Source: Clostridiales bacterium oral taxon 876 str. F0540
Lineage (GTDB): Bacteria; Bacillota; Clostridia; Clostridiales; Clostridiaceae
Assembly: GCA_000466585.1 (NCBI GenBank)
Contig: KE993501.1
Span: forward strand, 181,089 to 245,088
Direction of reading: 5' to 3'
DNA length: 64,000 bases
Part shown: positions 41,754 to 50,720 of the stretch, piece after piece
How positions within the stretch are numbered: position 1 is the first letter of the stretch
How the letters are laid out: every line of letters begins with the position of its first letter
Notes under the pieces: model-generated
Database searches by the model: none
The model's input: the letters and a program-made list of their open reading frames with translations, nothing else
What the model was told of the DNA's origin: nothing
Program-made: the position numbers and the translations under genes

Positions 41754-42191
41754 ATGGACAGAAAAATTTATAAGAAAAAGCCGTCAGCATGTAATTGTCT
41801 CAATCTGCGCCGGGCATCTCAGGCAATTACACAGATATATGATGAATTCCTTGAACCTAGTGGGCTTAAAATAAGCCAATATTCATTGCTTAAGCATATA
41901 AAGTATATGGAACCTGTAAGTGTTAGTGATCTAGCTTTGGAAATCAGACTTGATAGGACTACACTTGTTAGAAATCTTAAGTCAATGGAGGAAAGAGGAT
42001 TTATTATAGATATTTCGGCAAGTGGTGCCCGCAATCGCCAATTAACATTGACGGATTCAGGACTTGAGACTCTTGAAAAGGCAGAGCAGCTTTGGAGCGA
42101 GGCTCAAGATTATATTGATAATTATTTGGGCAAGGATTATATGGAGACTTTGACTGTATTACTTTCTAAAATTGAGGCACTTGTGCCTTAA
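41754..42191 (+). CDS. MarR family transcriptional regulator
   Basis: A 145-residue MarR-type winged-helix regulator. CNCLNLRRASQAITQIYDEF forms the N-terminal dimerisation helix with a Cys pair, VSDLALEIRLDRTTLVRNL is the recognition part and TDSGLETLEKA follows the wing. The two N-terminal cysteines could sense oxidants. No obvious partner is adjacent; the next gene, for a 4Fe-4S protein, is on the same strand. Confidence 0.88.
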   Translation: MDRKIYKKKPSACNCLNLRRASQAITQIYDEFLEPSGLKISQYSLLKHIKYMEPVSVSDLALEIRLDRTTLVRNLKSMEERGFIIDISASGARNRQLTLTDSGLETLEKAEQLWSEAQDYIDNYLGKDYMETLTVLLSKIEALVP

Positions 42192-42364
42192 TATTTTTAC
42201 AAGAAACGTGTACATACACGTTTCTTGTAAAATGTTATTTAAATATATGCACTGCTGGTATTACAGTGAGCAGCAGATATAATTTTCTCAGTAAATAAAG
42301 CTATGCTGATGAGATTAGCAGGCATAAAAAGTAAAATTAACTTACAAATAAATGGGGGACAATA

Positions 42365-43201
42365 ATGAAAGAATTACTAAGGAATGTAATTAAAGAGTAT
42401 GTACTGGAAAGCAAGGAAAACTGGTTAGAAGAAATCCAAGACTGCTATTTCGACGAACCTATTGTAAAATTTGCATCTTCAGAGGATCCGTTATTTAAAG
42501 AGTATAAAAAGATAATTGGCAGCGATCACTTAACACCAAAAGAAGCCTTTGAAAGTTTTTTTGATAAAGATAGCTATGAACGTGGAACTGTTATAAGTAT
42601 AGTCTTGCCTATAAATGAAAAGATTATAAAGAGTAACGCTGCTCAGAAGGAAAATGCATCTAAAGAATGGGGGCTGCTGCGTGCATTTACAGATGGATTT
42701 AGAATAGGACTTAACAAGCATTTAATTAATTTTTTAGAGGAGAAGGGTTATAAAGCTGTTGCACCTGCTGATCTTGAAGGCTTTAAGATCTATAGCACGC
42801 CTTCAGGACCAAGCTCTAACTGGTCAGAACGGCATATAGCATTTGCTGCTGGCCTTGGAACTTTTGGGATAAATGATGGCTTTATTACTGAAAAAGGAAT
42901 TGCCATAAGGTTAACCTCTGTTGTAACAAACTTAACGCTTGCACCGGATATTAGAAAAGCTGAGAGCCATACAGAAAATTGTTTGCTATTTAGAAAAGGC
43001 ATTTGTGGAGCTTGTATTAAAAGATGTCCTGTTAATGCTATATCAAAAGATGGCCATGACAAGATTAAATGCTTTAAATATGTTTACGGAGATGAGTCAA
43101 GAAAACTTGCTGAAGTATATGGTGGAAATCCGAAGGTAGGGTCAGGCTGTGGATTATGTCAGACTAAAGTACCTTGTGAATGTAAGAATCCAACTGTATG
43201 A
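42365..43201 (+). CDS. 4Fe-4S protein related to epoxyqueuosine reductase
   Basis: A 278-residue protein with C-terminal iron-sulfur motifs: CGACIKRCPVNAI supplies three spaced Cys plus CP, and CGLCQTKVPCECK supplies another set. The upstream part shares the GTFGINDGFIT-type loop with QueG. It lacks the HEAT-like C-terminus and much of the cobalamin domain of full QueG, so it is likely one of the clostridial QueG-like redox proteins of unknown substrate. GGGGGACAATA precedes ATG 42365. Confidence 0.78.
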   Translation: MKELLRNVIKEYVLESKENWLEEIQDCYFDEPIVKFASSEDPLFKEYKKIIGSDHLTPKEAFESFFDKDSYERGTVISIVLPINEKIIKSNAAQKENASKEWGLLRAFTDGFRIGLNKHLINFLEEKGYKAVAPADLEGFKIYSTPSGPSSNWSERHIAFAAGLGTFGINDGFITEKGIAIRLTSVVTNLTLAPDIRKAESHTENCLLFRKGICGACIKRCPVNAISKDGHDKIKCFKYVYGDESRKLAEVYGGNPKVGSGCGLCQTKVPCECKNPTV

Positions 43202-43334
43202 TTTTTGAAGATATACATTATATTAAGATCTTTACAGAGTAACTGTATAACTTAAATATTAAATATTTAAGTTTCGTAAAATTATTGATACCTTATTGGG
43301 TTATATGTTATAATTAAAACAATTAAATATGTTT

Positions 43335-43516
43335 TATAGGTTATCAGTATGAATTAAGATATTAAAAGGGAAGGAAGTGAAAAGCTTCCACAGCCCCCGC
43401 TACTGTAATTGGGATGAAAATCGTATACCACTGTTACTCATGTAATGGGAAGGACGATTAGTAAGATGATCAAAAGTCAGGAGACCTGCCTATAGATATA
43501 ATATAGCTTCGGAGGG
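43335..43516 (+). promoter_or_regulatory. Cobalamin riboswitch 1
   Basis: The elements run in order: ATAGGTT, GGGAAGGAAGTGAAAAGCTTCC, CCCCCGCTACTG, and the B12 box GTCAGGAGACCTGCC (43477-43491). A terminator follows at 43645. The aptamer is complete. Confidence 0.92.
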
Positions 43517-43534
43517 AAGTTAAGGATTATTGAA

Positions 43535-43615
43535 ATGGATTTACGTCATATTCATGACTATGCTTTTACCTGTTTGGTAATTATAGTTTTTAGTATTTCT
43601 GTTTCAGCTGATTAG
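43535..43615 (+). CDS. 26-residue leader peptide frame
   Basis: An ATG frame between riboswitch 1 and its terminator encodes MDLRHIHDYAFTC followed by a hydrophobic run to SVSAD. AAGGA at 43522-43526 is a possible ribosome site. It might be a small membrane peptide expressed only when B12 is scarce, or the worn remains of a former first gene. Coding is not proven. Confidence 0.3.
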   Translation: MDLRHIHDYAFTCLVIIVFSISVSAD

Positions 43616-43644
43616 TATGGAAAAATTTATTAATTAGTATAAAG

Positions 43645-43671
43645 CCTTTGCCTTTGCGGCAGAGGTTTTTT
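43645..43671 (+). terminator. Intrinsic terminator after riboswitch 1
   Basis: CCTTTGCC (43645-43652) pairs with GGCAGAGG (43658-43665), followed by TTTTTTG. It is about 130 bp downstream of the aptamer. Confidence 0.75.
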
Positions 43672-43743
43672 GTTTTGCTAAAATTAAAGATTTATAATAC
43701 TTGCAATACTAAACATTTGGGAAAAACAACTTAATAATTGAAT

Positions 43744-43975
43744 ATAGGTTTAATCAGTTTTGATTAATTAAAAGGGAATCAGGTGAAAATCCTGAACTAT
43801 CCCGTAGCTGTAATAGATGAATTTAAGCACAGTTTATGAAGCAAGCTAAGTTTTAGTTTATATAATGCTTTGTAAAAGTCACTTGGAAACAGGGAAGACG
43901 TACTTAAATAATGAGTCTTGAGTCAGAAGACCTGCCTATATTTGCACTGTAAACTCTACGAGTGATAGAGAAGGC
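43744..43975 (+). promoter_or_regulatory. Cobalamin riboswitch 2
   Basis: ATAGGTTTAATC, GGGAATCAGGTGAAAATCC, CCCGTAGCTGTAA, and the B12 box GTCAGAAGACCTGCC (43922-43936). The variable arm between is longer than in copy 1 and contains a large hairpin. It stands in series with riboswitch 1 before the cbi operon. Confidence 0.92.
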
Positions 43976-44029
43976 GTTATAATGAAAATTTGTATGCTTA
44001 TTTTGTGAAATAGCAGCATCTTGCCGTGT

Positions 44030-44065
44030 AATCCTTTTAACACTTTAGTTAAAAGGATTTTTTAT
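44030..44065 (+). terminator. Terminator of riboswitch 2
   Basis: AATCCTTTTAAC (44030-44041) pairs perfectly with GTTAAAAGGATT (44048-44059), followed by T-runs. It lies between the aptamer and cbiQ and is the likely decision point for operon expression. Confidence 0.88.
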
Positions 44066-44165
44066 TTTTCAGACAAGCGTAGTTTAACATTTAAAAAAGA
44101 TTATATTGCGGCAATATGAAATTATTTTGGAATAGTGATATGGAAAAATTCAAGGAAGGAGCAGC

Positions 44166-45062
44166 ATGAAGAGTCTTATTTTGTTATGTATTATTTTTTT
44201 ATTAGCTATATTCTATGTTTTATGGAAAAAGCAAGATAGAAATAACAGTGGGGAAGAAGAACACCTTTATAAAATGGGGCGCAGGCATGGAGAAGGATTC
44301 ACAATTGATTTTTATGCTTATAGTTCTAAAATCAGGCACTGGAATCCTGCTTTTAAAGTATCTCTTTCTATGTTGTCACTGGTTTTGTGTATAGTGCTTA
44401 ACAACCCTTATGTATCTGTGGCAGTGATTATTGCAATGGGTTATATAACGATTATAAAAGGAGAACTTCCAATACAGTACTATTTACCAATACTCTTAGT
44501 TCAAATGGGCTTTATCCTTATTGGTACATTTACCAGTGCCATTGATTTTTCAAGGAGGCCCATGGGACAGTTTAACTTATACCTTGGCTTGTGCTATGTG
44601 TTTACTTCTCAGGTTAAGCTGAAGGAAGCTGCTTTCTTAGTCATGAAGGTATTTGCAGCTATAAGCAGCCTGCAGATGATGTCGCTGTCTACTCCATCAT
44701 CTGAGATTATTTATGTGCTGAGAAAGGCTCACATACCAAAGATCATAATTGAACTAATGAATATGATTTACCGTTTTATTTTTATTTTAACGGATGTGTA
44801 TACTAAAATGAAAAATTCTGCAGAATCTCGACATGGATACTGTGATATTAAAACTTCCTACTTTACTTTTGGAAATATTGCAAGCAATATGCTGTTGATT
44901 TCGCTAAAAAAGGCAAATGCCTATTATGATGCAATGGAGTCTAGATGCTTCGATGGAGAACTTATATTTTTGCAGGAAGATAGAAAGATAGAAACTATTC
45001 AGATTGTATCTGCATCGGCATACATATTATTTCTAATTATGCTATGGCGCTTTACAAGATAG
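44166..45062 (+). CDS. cbiQ: Cobalt ECF transporter T component CbiQ
   Basis: A 298-residue EcfT-type membrane protein. It couples the ATPase CbiO to the cobalt-binding CbiMN. Family motifs are LRKAHIPKIIIELMNMIYRF and the coupling-helix stretch AMESRCFDGE. An extra N-terminal membrane helix (residues 3-20) makes it longer than many CbiQ proteins. It is the first structural gene after the two riboswitches. GGAAGGAGCAGC precedes ATG 44166. Confidence 0.87.
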   Translation: MKSLILLCIIFLLAIFYVLWKKQDRNNSGEEEHLYKMGRRHGEGFTIDFYAYSSKIRHWNPAFKVSLSMLSLVLCIVLNNPYVSVAVIIAMGYITIIKGELPIQYYLPILLVQMGFILIGTFTSAIDFSRRPMGQFNLYLGLCYVFTSQVKLKEAAFLVMKVFAAISSLQMMSLSTPSSEIIYVLRKAHIPKIIIELMNMIYRFIFILTDVYTKMKNSAESRHGYCDIKTSYFTFGNIASNMLLISLKKANAYYDAMESRCFDGELIFLQEDRKIETIQIVSASAYILFLIMLWRFTR

Positions 45063-45074
45063 AAAGGAGTTATT

Positions 45075-45929
45075 ATGGGAGAGCCTATATTGGAAATTAA
45101 AGAACTTTACTATACATATGGAAATGAAAATTATGCTTTAAATGGCGTAAGTGTTAGTATGCATAAGGGTGAAAAAATAGCTGTGCTTGGGTCCAATGGA
45201 TCAGGAAAATCTACATTTTTCTTAAATATAAATGGTGTTTATGCTCCAGAACATGGACAAGTTATTTATCGAGGTACAGTCATCAATAGTAAGAATTTAA
45301 AAGAACTTAGAAAAAACATTGGGATTGTATTTCAGGATGCAGATAATCAAATCATTGCGTCTTCAGTCAGAGCTGAGGTAGGATTTGGGCCAATGAATTT
45401 AAAACTTCCTAAGGAGGAAGTAGAAAAGCGTGTTGAGGAAGCACTGGCATATATGAATATATCAGATTTTAAGGATCGACCGCCTCACTATTTGAGTGGT
45501 GGAGAAAAAAAGCGAGTTACCATTGCAGATATTATTGCTATGAAATCAGAAATCATTATTTTTGATGAACCTACAGCAGCACTTGATCCTATAAATGCCC
45601 AGATGCTTGAAGAAGTTTTAGATAAGCTTAGCAAAGAGGACAAGACAATGTTAATTTCAACCCATGATGTGGATTTCGCGTACAGATGGGCTGAGAGAGT
45701 TCTTGTATTTCACGAGGGGAAAATAATAGCAGATGGACAGCCGCTGGAAATTTTTCAAAACAAAGAAATGTTAAAATTGGCAAATCTAAAACAGCCAACA
45801 TTACTTGAGATTTACGATTTGCTTGTAGAAAAAAAGCTAATTGAAAATACAAAAGAATATCCCCAAAGTGTTAATGAATTTAGGAGAATGCTTGAAAGAC
45901 ATGCATATTCTCTAGGAGTTTTACCCTAG
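45075..45929 (+). CDS. cbiO: Cobalt ECF transporter ATPase CbiO
   Basis: A 284-residue ABC ATPase: Walker A GSNGSGKST, Q-loop FQDADNQI, signature LSGGEKKR, Walker B IIIFDEPTAALDP and the switch His in STHDVDF. It energises cobalt uptake together with CbiQ, CbiM and CbiN. It starts 12 bp after cbiQ with AAAGGAG. Confidence 0.93.
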   Translation: MGEPILEIKELYYTYGNENYALNGVSVSMHKGEKIAVLGSNGSGKSTFFLNINGVYAPEHGQVIYRGTVINSKNLKELRKNIGIVFQDADNQIIASSVRAEVGFGPMNLKLPKEEVEKRVEEALAYMNISDFKDRPPHYLSGGEKKRVTIADIIAMKSEIIIFDEPTAALDPINAQMLEEVLDKLSKEDKTMLISTHDVDFAYRWAERVLVFHEGKIIADGQPLEIFQNKEMLKLANLKQPTLLEIYDLLVEKKLIENTKEYPQSVNEFRRMLERHAYSLGVLP

Positions 45930-45965
45930 TTGAATATAAATAAGAAAGAAAAAGGAGAAAAGTCA

Positions 45966-46718
45966 ATGGGGAAAAAAGAAAATAAAATTATCATTTATAT
46001 ATCAATTTTTGCATTAGTTAATGGGGTGACTCCAATAGTAAATGCAATGCACATTATGGAAGGATATCTTCCGCCAAAGTTTTGCATATTATGGGGAGCT
46101 ATATGTATTCCATTTCTGACAGCAGGGTATTATTCAATCAAGAAAACACTTAATAAGAATCGAAAAGCTATAACTATGCTTGCTATGGCAGGAGCATTCA
46201 TTTTCGTATTATCATCTTTAAAGATTCCGTCAGTAACAGGAAGCTGTTCACATATGACAGGTACAGGCTTAGGTGCAATTTTATTTGGGCCAAGTGCAGT
46301 TAGTATACTTGGGATTATAGTGCTTATATTCCAGGCGGTACTGCTTGCTCACGGTGGAGTTACTACCCTTGGTGCCAATACTTTTTCTATGACAATAGCT
46401 GGCCCGTTACTTTCCTATGGAATATACAAGCTATTTCAGAGATTTAAATTAAATAAGAATATGGGGATTTTTCTGGCCGCAGCCATCGGCGATTTATTTA
46501 CCTATTGCATAACCAGCATACAGCTTGCTCTTGCTTATCCTTCCGCAAATGGCGGAGTATTAGCCTCCATAGGAAAGTTTCTTGCGGTATTTGCTCCTAC
46601 ACAGCTTCCGCTTGCTATTATTGAAGGTATTCTAACAGTTGTTATTGTTATTGGCCTTGAAACTTATGCAAAATCCGAAATGAAAGGTATAGGATTTCTA
46701 ATTGAGGGTGAAAAGTAA
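45966..46718 (+). CDS. cbiM: Cobalt transport protein CbiM
   Basis: A 250-residue S component. A signal-like N-terminus ends IVNA, directly before MHIMEGYLPP, the metal-binding N-terminal loop of mature CbiM/NikM; cleavage would expose Met-His. About six further helices follow, including SCSHMTGTGLGAILFGP. Start is ATG 45966 with AAAGGAGAAAA upstream; the TTG further upstream would add an odd lysine-rich tail. It ends in TAATG, overlapping cbiN. Confidence 0.92.
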   Translation: MGKKENKIIIYISIFALVNGVTPIVNAMHIMEGYLPPKFCILWGAICIPFLTAGYYSIKKTLNKNRKAITMLAMAGAFIFVLSSLKIPSVTGSCSHMTGTGLGAILFGPSAVSILGIIVLIFQAVLLAHGGVTTLGANTFSMTIAGPLLSYGIYKLFQRFKLNKNMGIFLAAAIGDLFTYCITSIQLALAYPSANGGVLASIGKFLAVFAPTQLPLAIIEGILTVVIVIGLETYAKSEMKGIGFLIEGEK

Positions 46719-47047
46719 TGTCAAAGAATAAGAAAAAGGTTGTCATTTTACTAATTGCTGCAGTTTTAATTGCAGTTATACCAATATTTACATTAAGAGA
46801 TGCTGAATTTGGAGGTTCTGATGATGCAGGCGGCAAGGTTGTCTCCGAGATTACAGGCACAGAATATAAACCTTGGTTTACCCCTGTTATGGAAACGTGG
46901 ATTGGCGGTGAATTGCCAAGAGAAATTGAGAGTCTGCTGTTCTGTGTGCAGACAGGAATCGGGGTTGGCGTAATTGCTTTCTTTATGGGAAGATTTGTAG
47001 AAAGAGCTAAGCAAGAAGAAAGAAGCAGGCGGAAGGAACAAAAATAG
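46718..47047 (+). CDS. cbiN: Cobalt transport protein CbiN
   Basis: A 109-residue protein with two membrane helices (about residues 8-24 and 78-94) and an extracytoplasmic loop FGGSDDAGGKVVSEI, the hallmark of CbiN. It loads Co2+ into CbiM. Its start overlaps the cbiM stop by one base. Confidence 0.9.
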   Translation: MSKNKKKVVILLIAAVLIAVIPIFTLRDAEFGGSDDAGGKVVSEITGTEYKPWFTPVMETWIGGELPREIESLLFCVQTGIGVGVIAFFMGRFVERAKQEERSRRKEQK

Positions 47048-47078
47048 CACATAAGGCATTGAAATGATAGGTGATATT

Positions 47079-48053
47079 ATGAAAAAAACTAATTTAAGAG
47101 GAAGAATTATAATTTTAATTCTTGTTTTAGCTCTTTTATTATTAATAATACTATCCTTAAATCTTGGTAAAGTTAATCTATTTCAACTAGACAAGGAGAC
47201 AAGGGATAATATTTTAATTAATATAAGACTTCCTAGAATTATACTTGGGGTTGTAATTGGTGCGGCGCTATCAGTATGCGGAGCAGTACTTCAGAGTTTA
47301 TTAAATAATCCTCTAGCTGATTCCTATACACTAGGTATCTCATCAGGAGCAGCCTTTGGTGCTTGTCTTGCGATTTATCTAAATACAGTGTTGCCTATTA
47401 TTATTCCAATAAAGCTGGCAGCTGTAATCTTTTCGATTTTAGTTTTATATTTAGTCCTTAAAATTGCTGGCACAAGCAGGAGAATCACAACTACAAATTT
47501 GGTTTTATCAGGTATAATTGTAGGCTCAACTTGTCAGGCAGGTATTAGCTTTTTAAAGAGTCTGGCAAATGAAAATGCTGTTTCTATGATTTACTGGCTT
47601 ATGGGAAGTTTAGCTTCAAAAACTATAACGGAGGCAGGAATTGTTACAGTTATAGTAATTTGCGGAGTAGGCATCTGCTATAAATTTTCAAAAGAATTGA
47701 ATATATTGACCCTTGGAAGGCGAGAAGCTCTTCTTGTTGGTGTAGATTATGACAGGATAAATAAGTTGCTTATGATTGTATGCACTGTAATGATTGCCGC
47801 CTGTGTATCCTTATGCGGCATTATTGGATTTGTTGGACTTGTGGTTCCACATTTAACTAGATTACTAGTTGGGGCGGACAATAGAAAAATAATTCCACTT
47901 AGTTCGCTTATGGGAGCTATTTTACTTTTAACAGCGGACACACTAAGCAGAAGCATATTTAAATATGAGCTTCCGGTAGGAGTTATCACAACAATTCTAG
48001 GCGGTCCATTCTTTTGCTATATATTCATAAATAGAAATAAAAAGGTGAGCTAG
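47079..48053 (+). CDS. FecCD-type ABC transporter permease
   Basis: A 324-residue permease of the BtuC/FecCD family with about ten membrane helices; RLPRIILGVVIGAALSVCGA and GFVGLVVPHLTRLLVG are typical. In this operon it probably imports corrinoids or cobalt chelates with the ATPase and binding protein that follow. I prefer ATG 47079, preceded by AGGTGAT, over ATG 47064. Confidence 0.88.
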   Translation: MKKTNLRGRIIILILVLALLLLIILSLNLGKVNLFQLDKETRDNILINIRLPRIILGVVIGAALSVCGAVLQSLLNNPLADSYTLGISSGAAFGACLAIYLNTVLPIIIPIKLAAVIFSILVLYLVLKIAGTSRRITTTNLVLSGIIVGSTCQAGISFLKSLANENAVSMIYWLMGSLASKTITEAGIVTVIVICGVGICYKFSKELNILTLGRREALLVGVDYDRINKLLMIVCTVMIAACVSLCGIIGFVGLVVPHLTRLLVGADNRKIIPLSSLMGAILLLTADTLSRSIFKYELPVGVITTILGGPFFCYIFINRNKKVS

Positions 48054-48055
48054 TT

Positions 48056-48805
48056 ATGGGGTTTATTGATATAAAAGGCTTGAACATAAAAAAAGGGAGT
48101 ACAGAAATACTTAAAGATATTAATTTAAATTTTGATAAAGGAAAGCTATATGGAGTTTTAGGAGCAAACGGAGCAGGCAAAAGTACATTGTTTAAAGCAA
48201 TTACAAATCAAGAAAAAATCAATCAAGGCAGCATTTTTATAGATAATAGAGAACTAAATACTTTCAGTATTCAAGAACTGGCAAAAGATATTTCTCTTAT
48301 GTCACAAAACTTTAGTCTTAAATTTCCTTATTCTGTGGAAGAAATAGTTTCTATGGGAAGATTTCCTTACAGCGGTGGATATTTAAACAAAGAAGATATG
48401 AAAGAAATTAATAAAGCTATAGCTGAAACTGATCTTGATGGTATTAAAGGAAGAAGGGTTGACCAGTTAAGCGGAGGAGAAAAACAAAGAGTGCTTTTCG
48501 CAAAAACCTTATGCCAAAACACACAGGCTATATTAATTGATGAAGGTTTTAGCAATATGGATATATACTATCAAATAGAACTTATAAGGCTTTTAAAAAA
48601 TAAAGCTAAAAAGGAAAACAAGTTAATTATCTTTATTATGCATGATTTAGCACTGGCTAAAAAGTATTGTGATAACATTCTTATGCTAAGGCTTGGAAGA
48701 GTTCATAGCTTTGGTAATTGTGAAGAGGTTTTAAATGACAAAGCCTTATATGAGGTTTTTAGGGTTAAAGCAAGATTTACAGATTCGTCTTTAGAATTTC
48801 TATAA
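48056..48805 (+). CDS. BtuD/FecE-type ABC transporter ATPase
   Basis: A 249-residue ABC ATPase: Walker A GANGAGKST, Q-loop MSQNF, signature LSGGEKQR. The Walker B region reads AILIDEGFSNMD, where most relatives have DEPTSHLD; the catalytic Glu is kept. The switch His is in IMHDLALA. It starts two bases after the permease stop. Confidence 0.9.
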   Translation: MGFIDIKGLNIKKGSTEILKDINLNFDKGKLYGVLGANGAGKSTLFKAITNQEKINQGSIFIDNRELNTFSIQELAKDISLMSQNFSLKFPYSVEEIVSMGRFPYSGGYLNKEDMKEINKAIAETDLDGIKGRRVDQLSGGEKQRVLFAKTLCQNTQAILIDEGFSNMDIYYQIELIRLLKNKAKKENKLIIFIMHDLALAKKYCDNILMLRLGRVHSFGNCEEVLNDKALYEVFRVKARFTDSSLEFL

Positions 48806-48839
48806 AACTTAGAAGATTTAAATTTAAGGAGAAATAAAT

Positions 48840-49688
48840 ATGATTAACAACTCAAAAAAGGGCATATTGGTAGTAAGCTTTGGAACAAGCTATGAGAACA
48901 CAAGAAAACTTACTATTGATCAGATTGAAAAGCGTATTAAAGAAGAATTTCAGGAATATGAGGTAAGGAGAGCTTTTACATCCTACGGTGTAATAAAAAA
49001 GCTGAAGGATAAGTACGGTATTTTTATAGATAAGCCTCAGGAAGCTCTCAATAAGTTAAAGGAGGAAGGCTTTGAAGAGGTAATTGTTCAGCCTCTTCAT
49101 ATCATACCTGGAGAGGAATATGATTTCGTAAAAAATGTAGTAGAAGCTTTTAAAAAAGAACAAACTTTTAAACGTATTTCTCTTGGAAGACCTGCGCTAT
49201 TTTTTAAAGGTGATGAGGAGAAGATTCCTGATGATTACAGTATTTTTATAGAGGCCTTAAAAGAGCAAATCCCTCAAAATGAGGCCGTAGTACTGATGGG
49301 GCATGGTTCTAATCATCCATCCAATGCAGTTTACAGCTGCCTTCAGTGTGTTTTAGAAGATAAAGGGCTTAATGACGTACTAATAGGAACCATAGAAGGC
49401 TACCCAAGCCTGGATCATGTAGCTAATAAATTAAAAATGAAAAATATTCAAAAGGTTACATTGATGCCACTGCTTCTTGTAGCTGGAGATCATGCTATTA
49501 ATGATATGTCTGGGGAAGAAGAGGATTCATGGAGAAGCATACTTTTAAAAGAAGGCTTTGAGGTGGACATCTTTATGCATGGTCTGGGAGAAAACTCAAA
49601 GATTCAAAATATATATGTTAACCATATAAAAGATGCTGTAACAAGCAGATATGGCAGCATAGGTACAACTAAAAAAGGAGTCATTTAA
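48840..49688 (+). CDS. cbiK: Anaerobic sirohydrochlorin cobaltochelatase CbiK
   Basis: A 282-residue class II chelatase that inserts Co2+ into sirohydrochlorin (precorrin-2), the first committed step of the cobalt-early route. It begins with GILVVSFGTSYENTR; the metal-binding His155 (LMGHGSNHP) and His218 (LLVAGDHAINDM) are present. There is no signal peptide, so it is cytoplasmic. AAGGAGAAA precedes ATG 48840. Confidence 0.93.
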   Translation: MINNSKKGILVVSFGTSYENTRKLTIDQIEKRIKEEFQEYEVRRAFTSYGVIKKLKDKYGIFIDKPQEALNKLKEEGFEEVIVQPLHIIPGEEYDFVKNVVEAFKKEQTFKRISLGRPALFFKGDEEKIPDDYSIFIEALKEQIPQNEAVVLMGHGSNHPSNAVYSCLQCVLEDKGLNDVLIGTIEGYPSLDHVANKLKMKNIQKVTLMPLLLVAGDHAINDMSGEEEDSWRSILLKEGFEVDIFMHGLGENSKIQNIYVNHIKDAVTSRYGSIGTTKKGVI

Positions 49689-49722
49689 AAGACTATAAAT
49701 TTATTAATTAGGAGTGATACAT

Positions 49723-50655
49723 ATGAATAAAAAGGCAGCAATAATATTGTTAATTGGTTCAATGCTTTTAACTTCCTGTAGTACTAAACAAGTTTCTTCT
49801 GAAAAGTATATAAGCATTACCGATGATGTAGGTACTAAAATAGAACTTAAAAACCCGGCAAAGAAAATAATTTCTCTATATTCAGCGCACACCGAAAACT
49901 TATTTTCTCTTGGTTTAAATGAAGAAATAGTTGGAGTAGGAAAGTCTGAGTCTTATCCTAAGGAGGCACTTAAGAAAAAGTCATTTGATTATAAGGGAGA
50001 TCCTGAAGAAATTATTAAAGAAAAACCGGATGTAGTGCTTATGAGAACTACTATAACTAAAACTAATCCTGATTTTGTGAAAAAACTTCAAGATGCAGGA
50101 ATTCAAGTGGTAACATTATACCCTGAAAACTTTAATGACTTTGATAAGTATATTACTAATCTTGGCGTAATCACTGGAAAAGAAAAAGAAGCAAAGGCAA
50201 AATTAGAAGAATTTCATAAAAATCTAGATGAAATTAAAGCAGAAGGTGAGAAGATTTCTAATAAGAAAAATATATTTCTTGAAACTATGTCAAAAGGAAT
50301 AAAAACTGCTACAAAGGATAGCTTTGCATATAAGTCCATTGAATTTGCCGGCGGAGTAAATGTTGCAAAGGATATAAAAGATGAGAATGCTTCAAGTACA
50401 ATTTTAGCTTTTGGTGAAGAGAAGCTGTTTTCGATGGCAAAAGAAATAGATGTATATGTTGCTCAAAAGGGTGCTATGAACTCGGATGTAAGTGAAAATG
50501 CAATTAAGAGTAGACCGGGCTTTGATAAGATCAAGGCAATAAAAGACAATAAGATAGTTATTGTGGATGAAAAACTTGTTTCAAGCCCTACATTCAGATA
50601 TGTTGAAGGAGTTAAACAGCTTCAAAAGTCGATATATCCTGAGTTATCAAAATAA
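49723..50655 (+). CDS. BtuF-like ABC transporter substrate-binding lipoprotein
   Basis: A 310-residue class III binding protein (peripla_BP_2). Lipobox LLTSC is followed by VGTKIELKNPAKKIISLYSA, KEKPDVVLMR and a helical backbone linker. It should deliver a corrinoid, cobinamide or chelate to the FecCD-type permease. ATG 49723 follows AGGAGTGAT. CbiK separates it from the ATPase gene, but all lie on the same strand. Confidence 0.88.
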   Translation: MNKKAAIILLIGSMLLTSCSTKQVSSEKYISITDDVGTKIELKNPAKKIISLYSAHTENLFSLGLNEEIVGVGKSESYPKEALKKKSFDYKGDPEEIIKEKPDVVLMRTTITKTNPDFVKKLQDAGIQVVTLYPENFNDFDKYITNLGVITGKEKEAKAKLEEFHKNLDEIKAEGEKISNKKNIFLETMSKGIKTATKDSFAYKSIEFAGGVNVAKDIKDENASSTILAFGEEKLFSMAKEIDVYVAQKGAMNSDVSENAIKSRPGFDKIKAIKDNKIVIVDEKLVSSPTFRYVEGVKQLQKSIYPELSK

Positions 50656-50720
50656 AGCAATAACCAAATTAAAGGCTTGAGAACTTAAATAGCTAATGAT
50701 TATAAAACAGGAGAGTTGAT

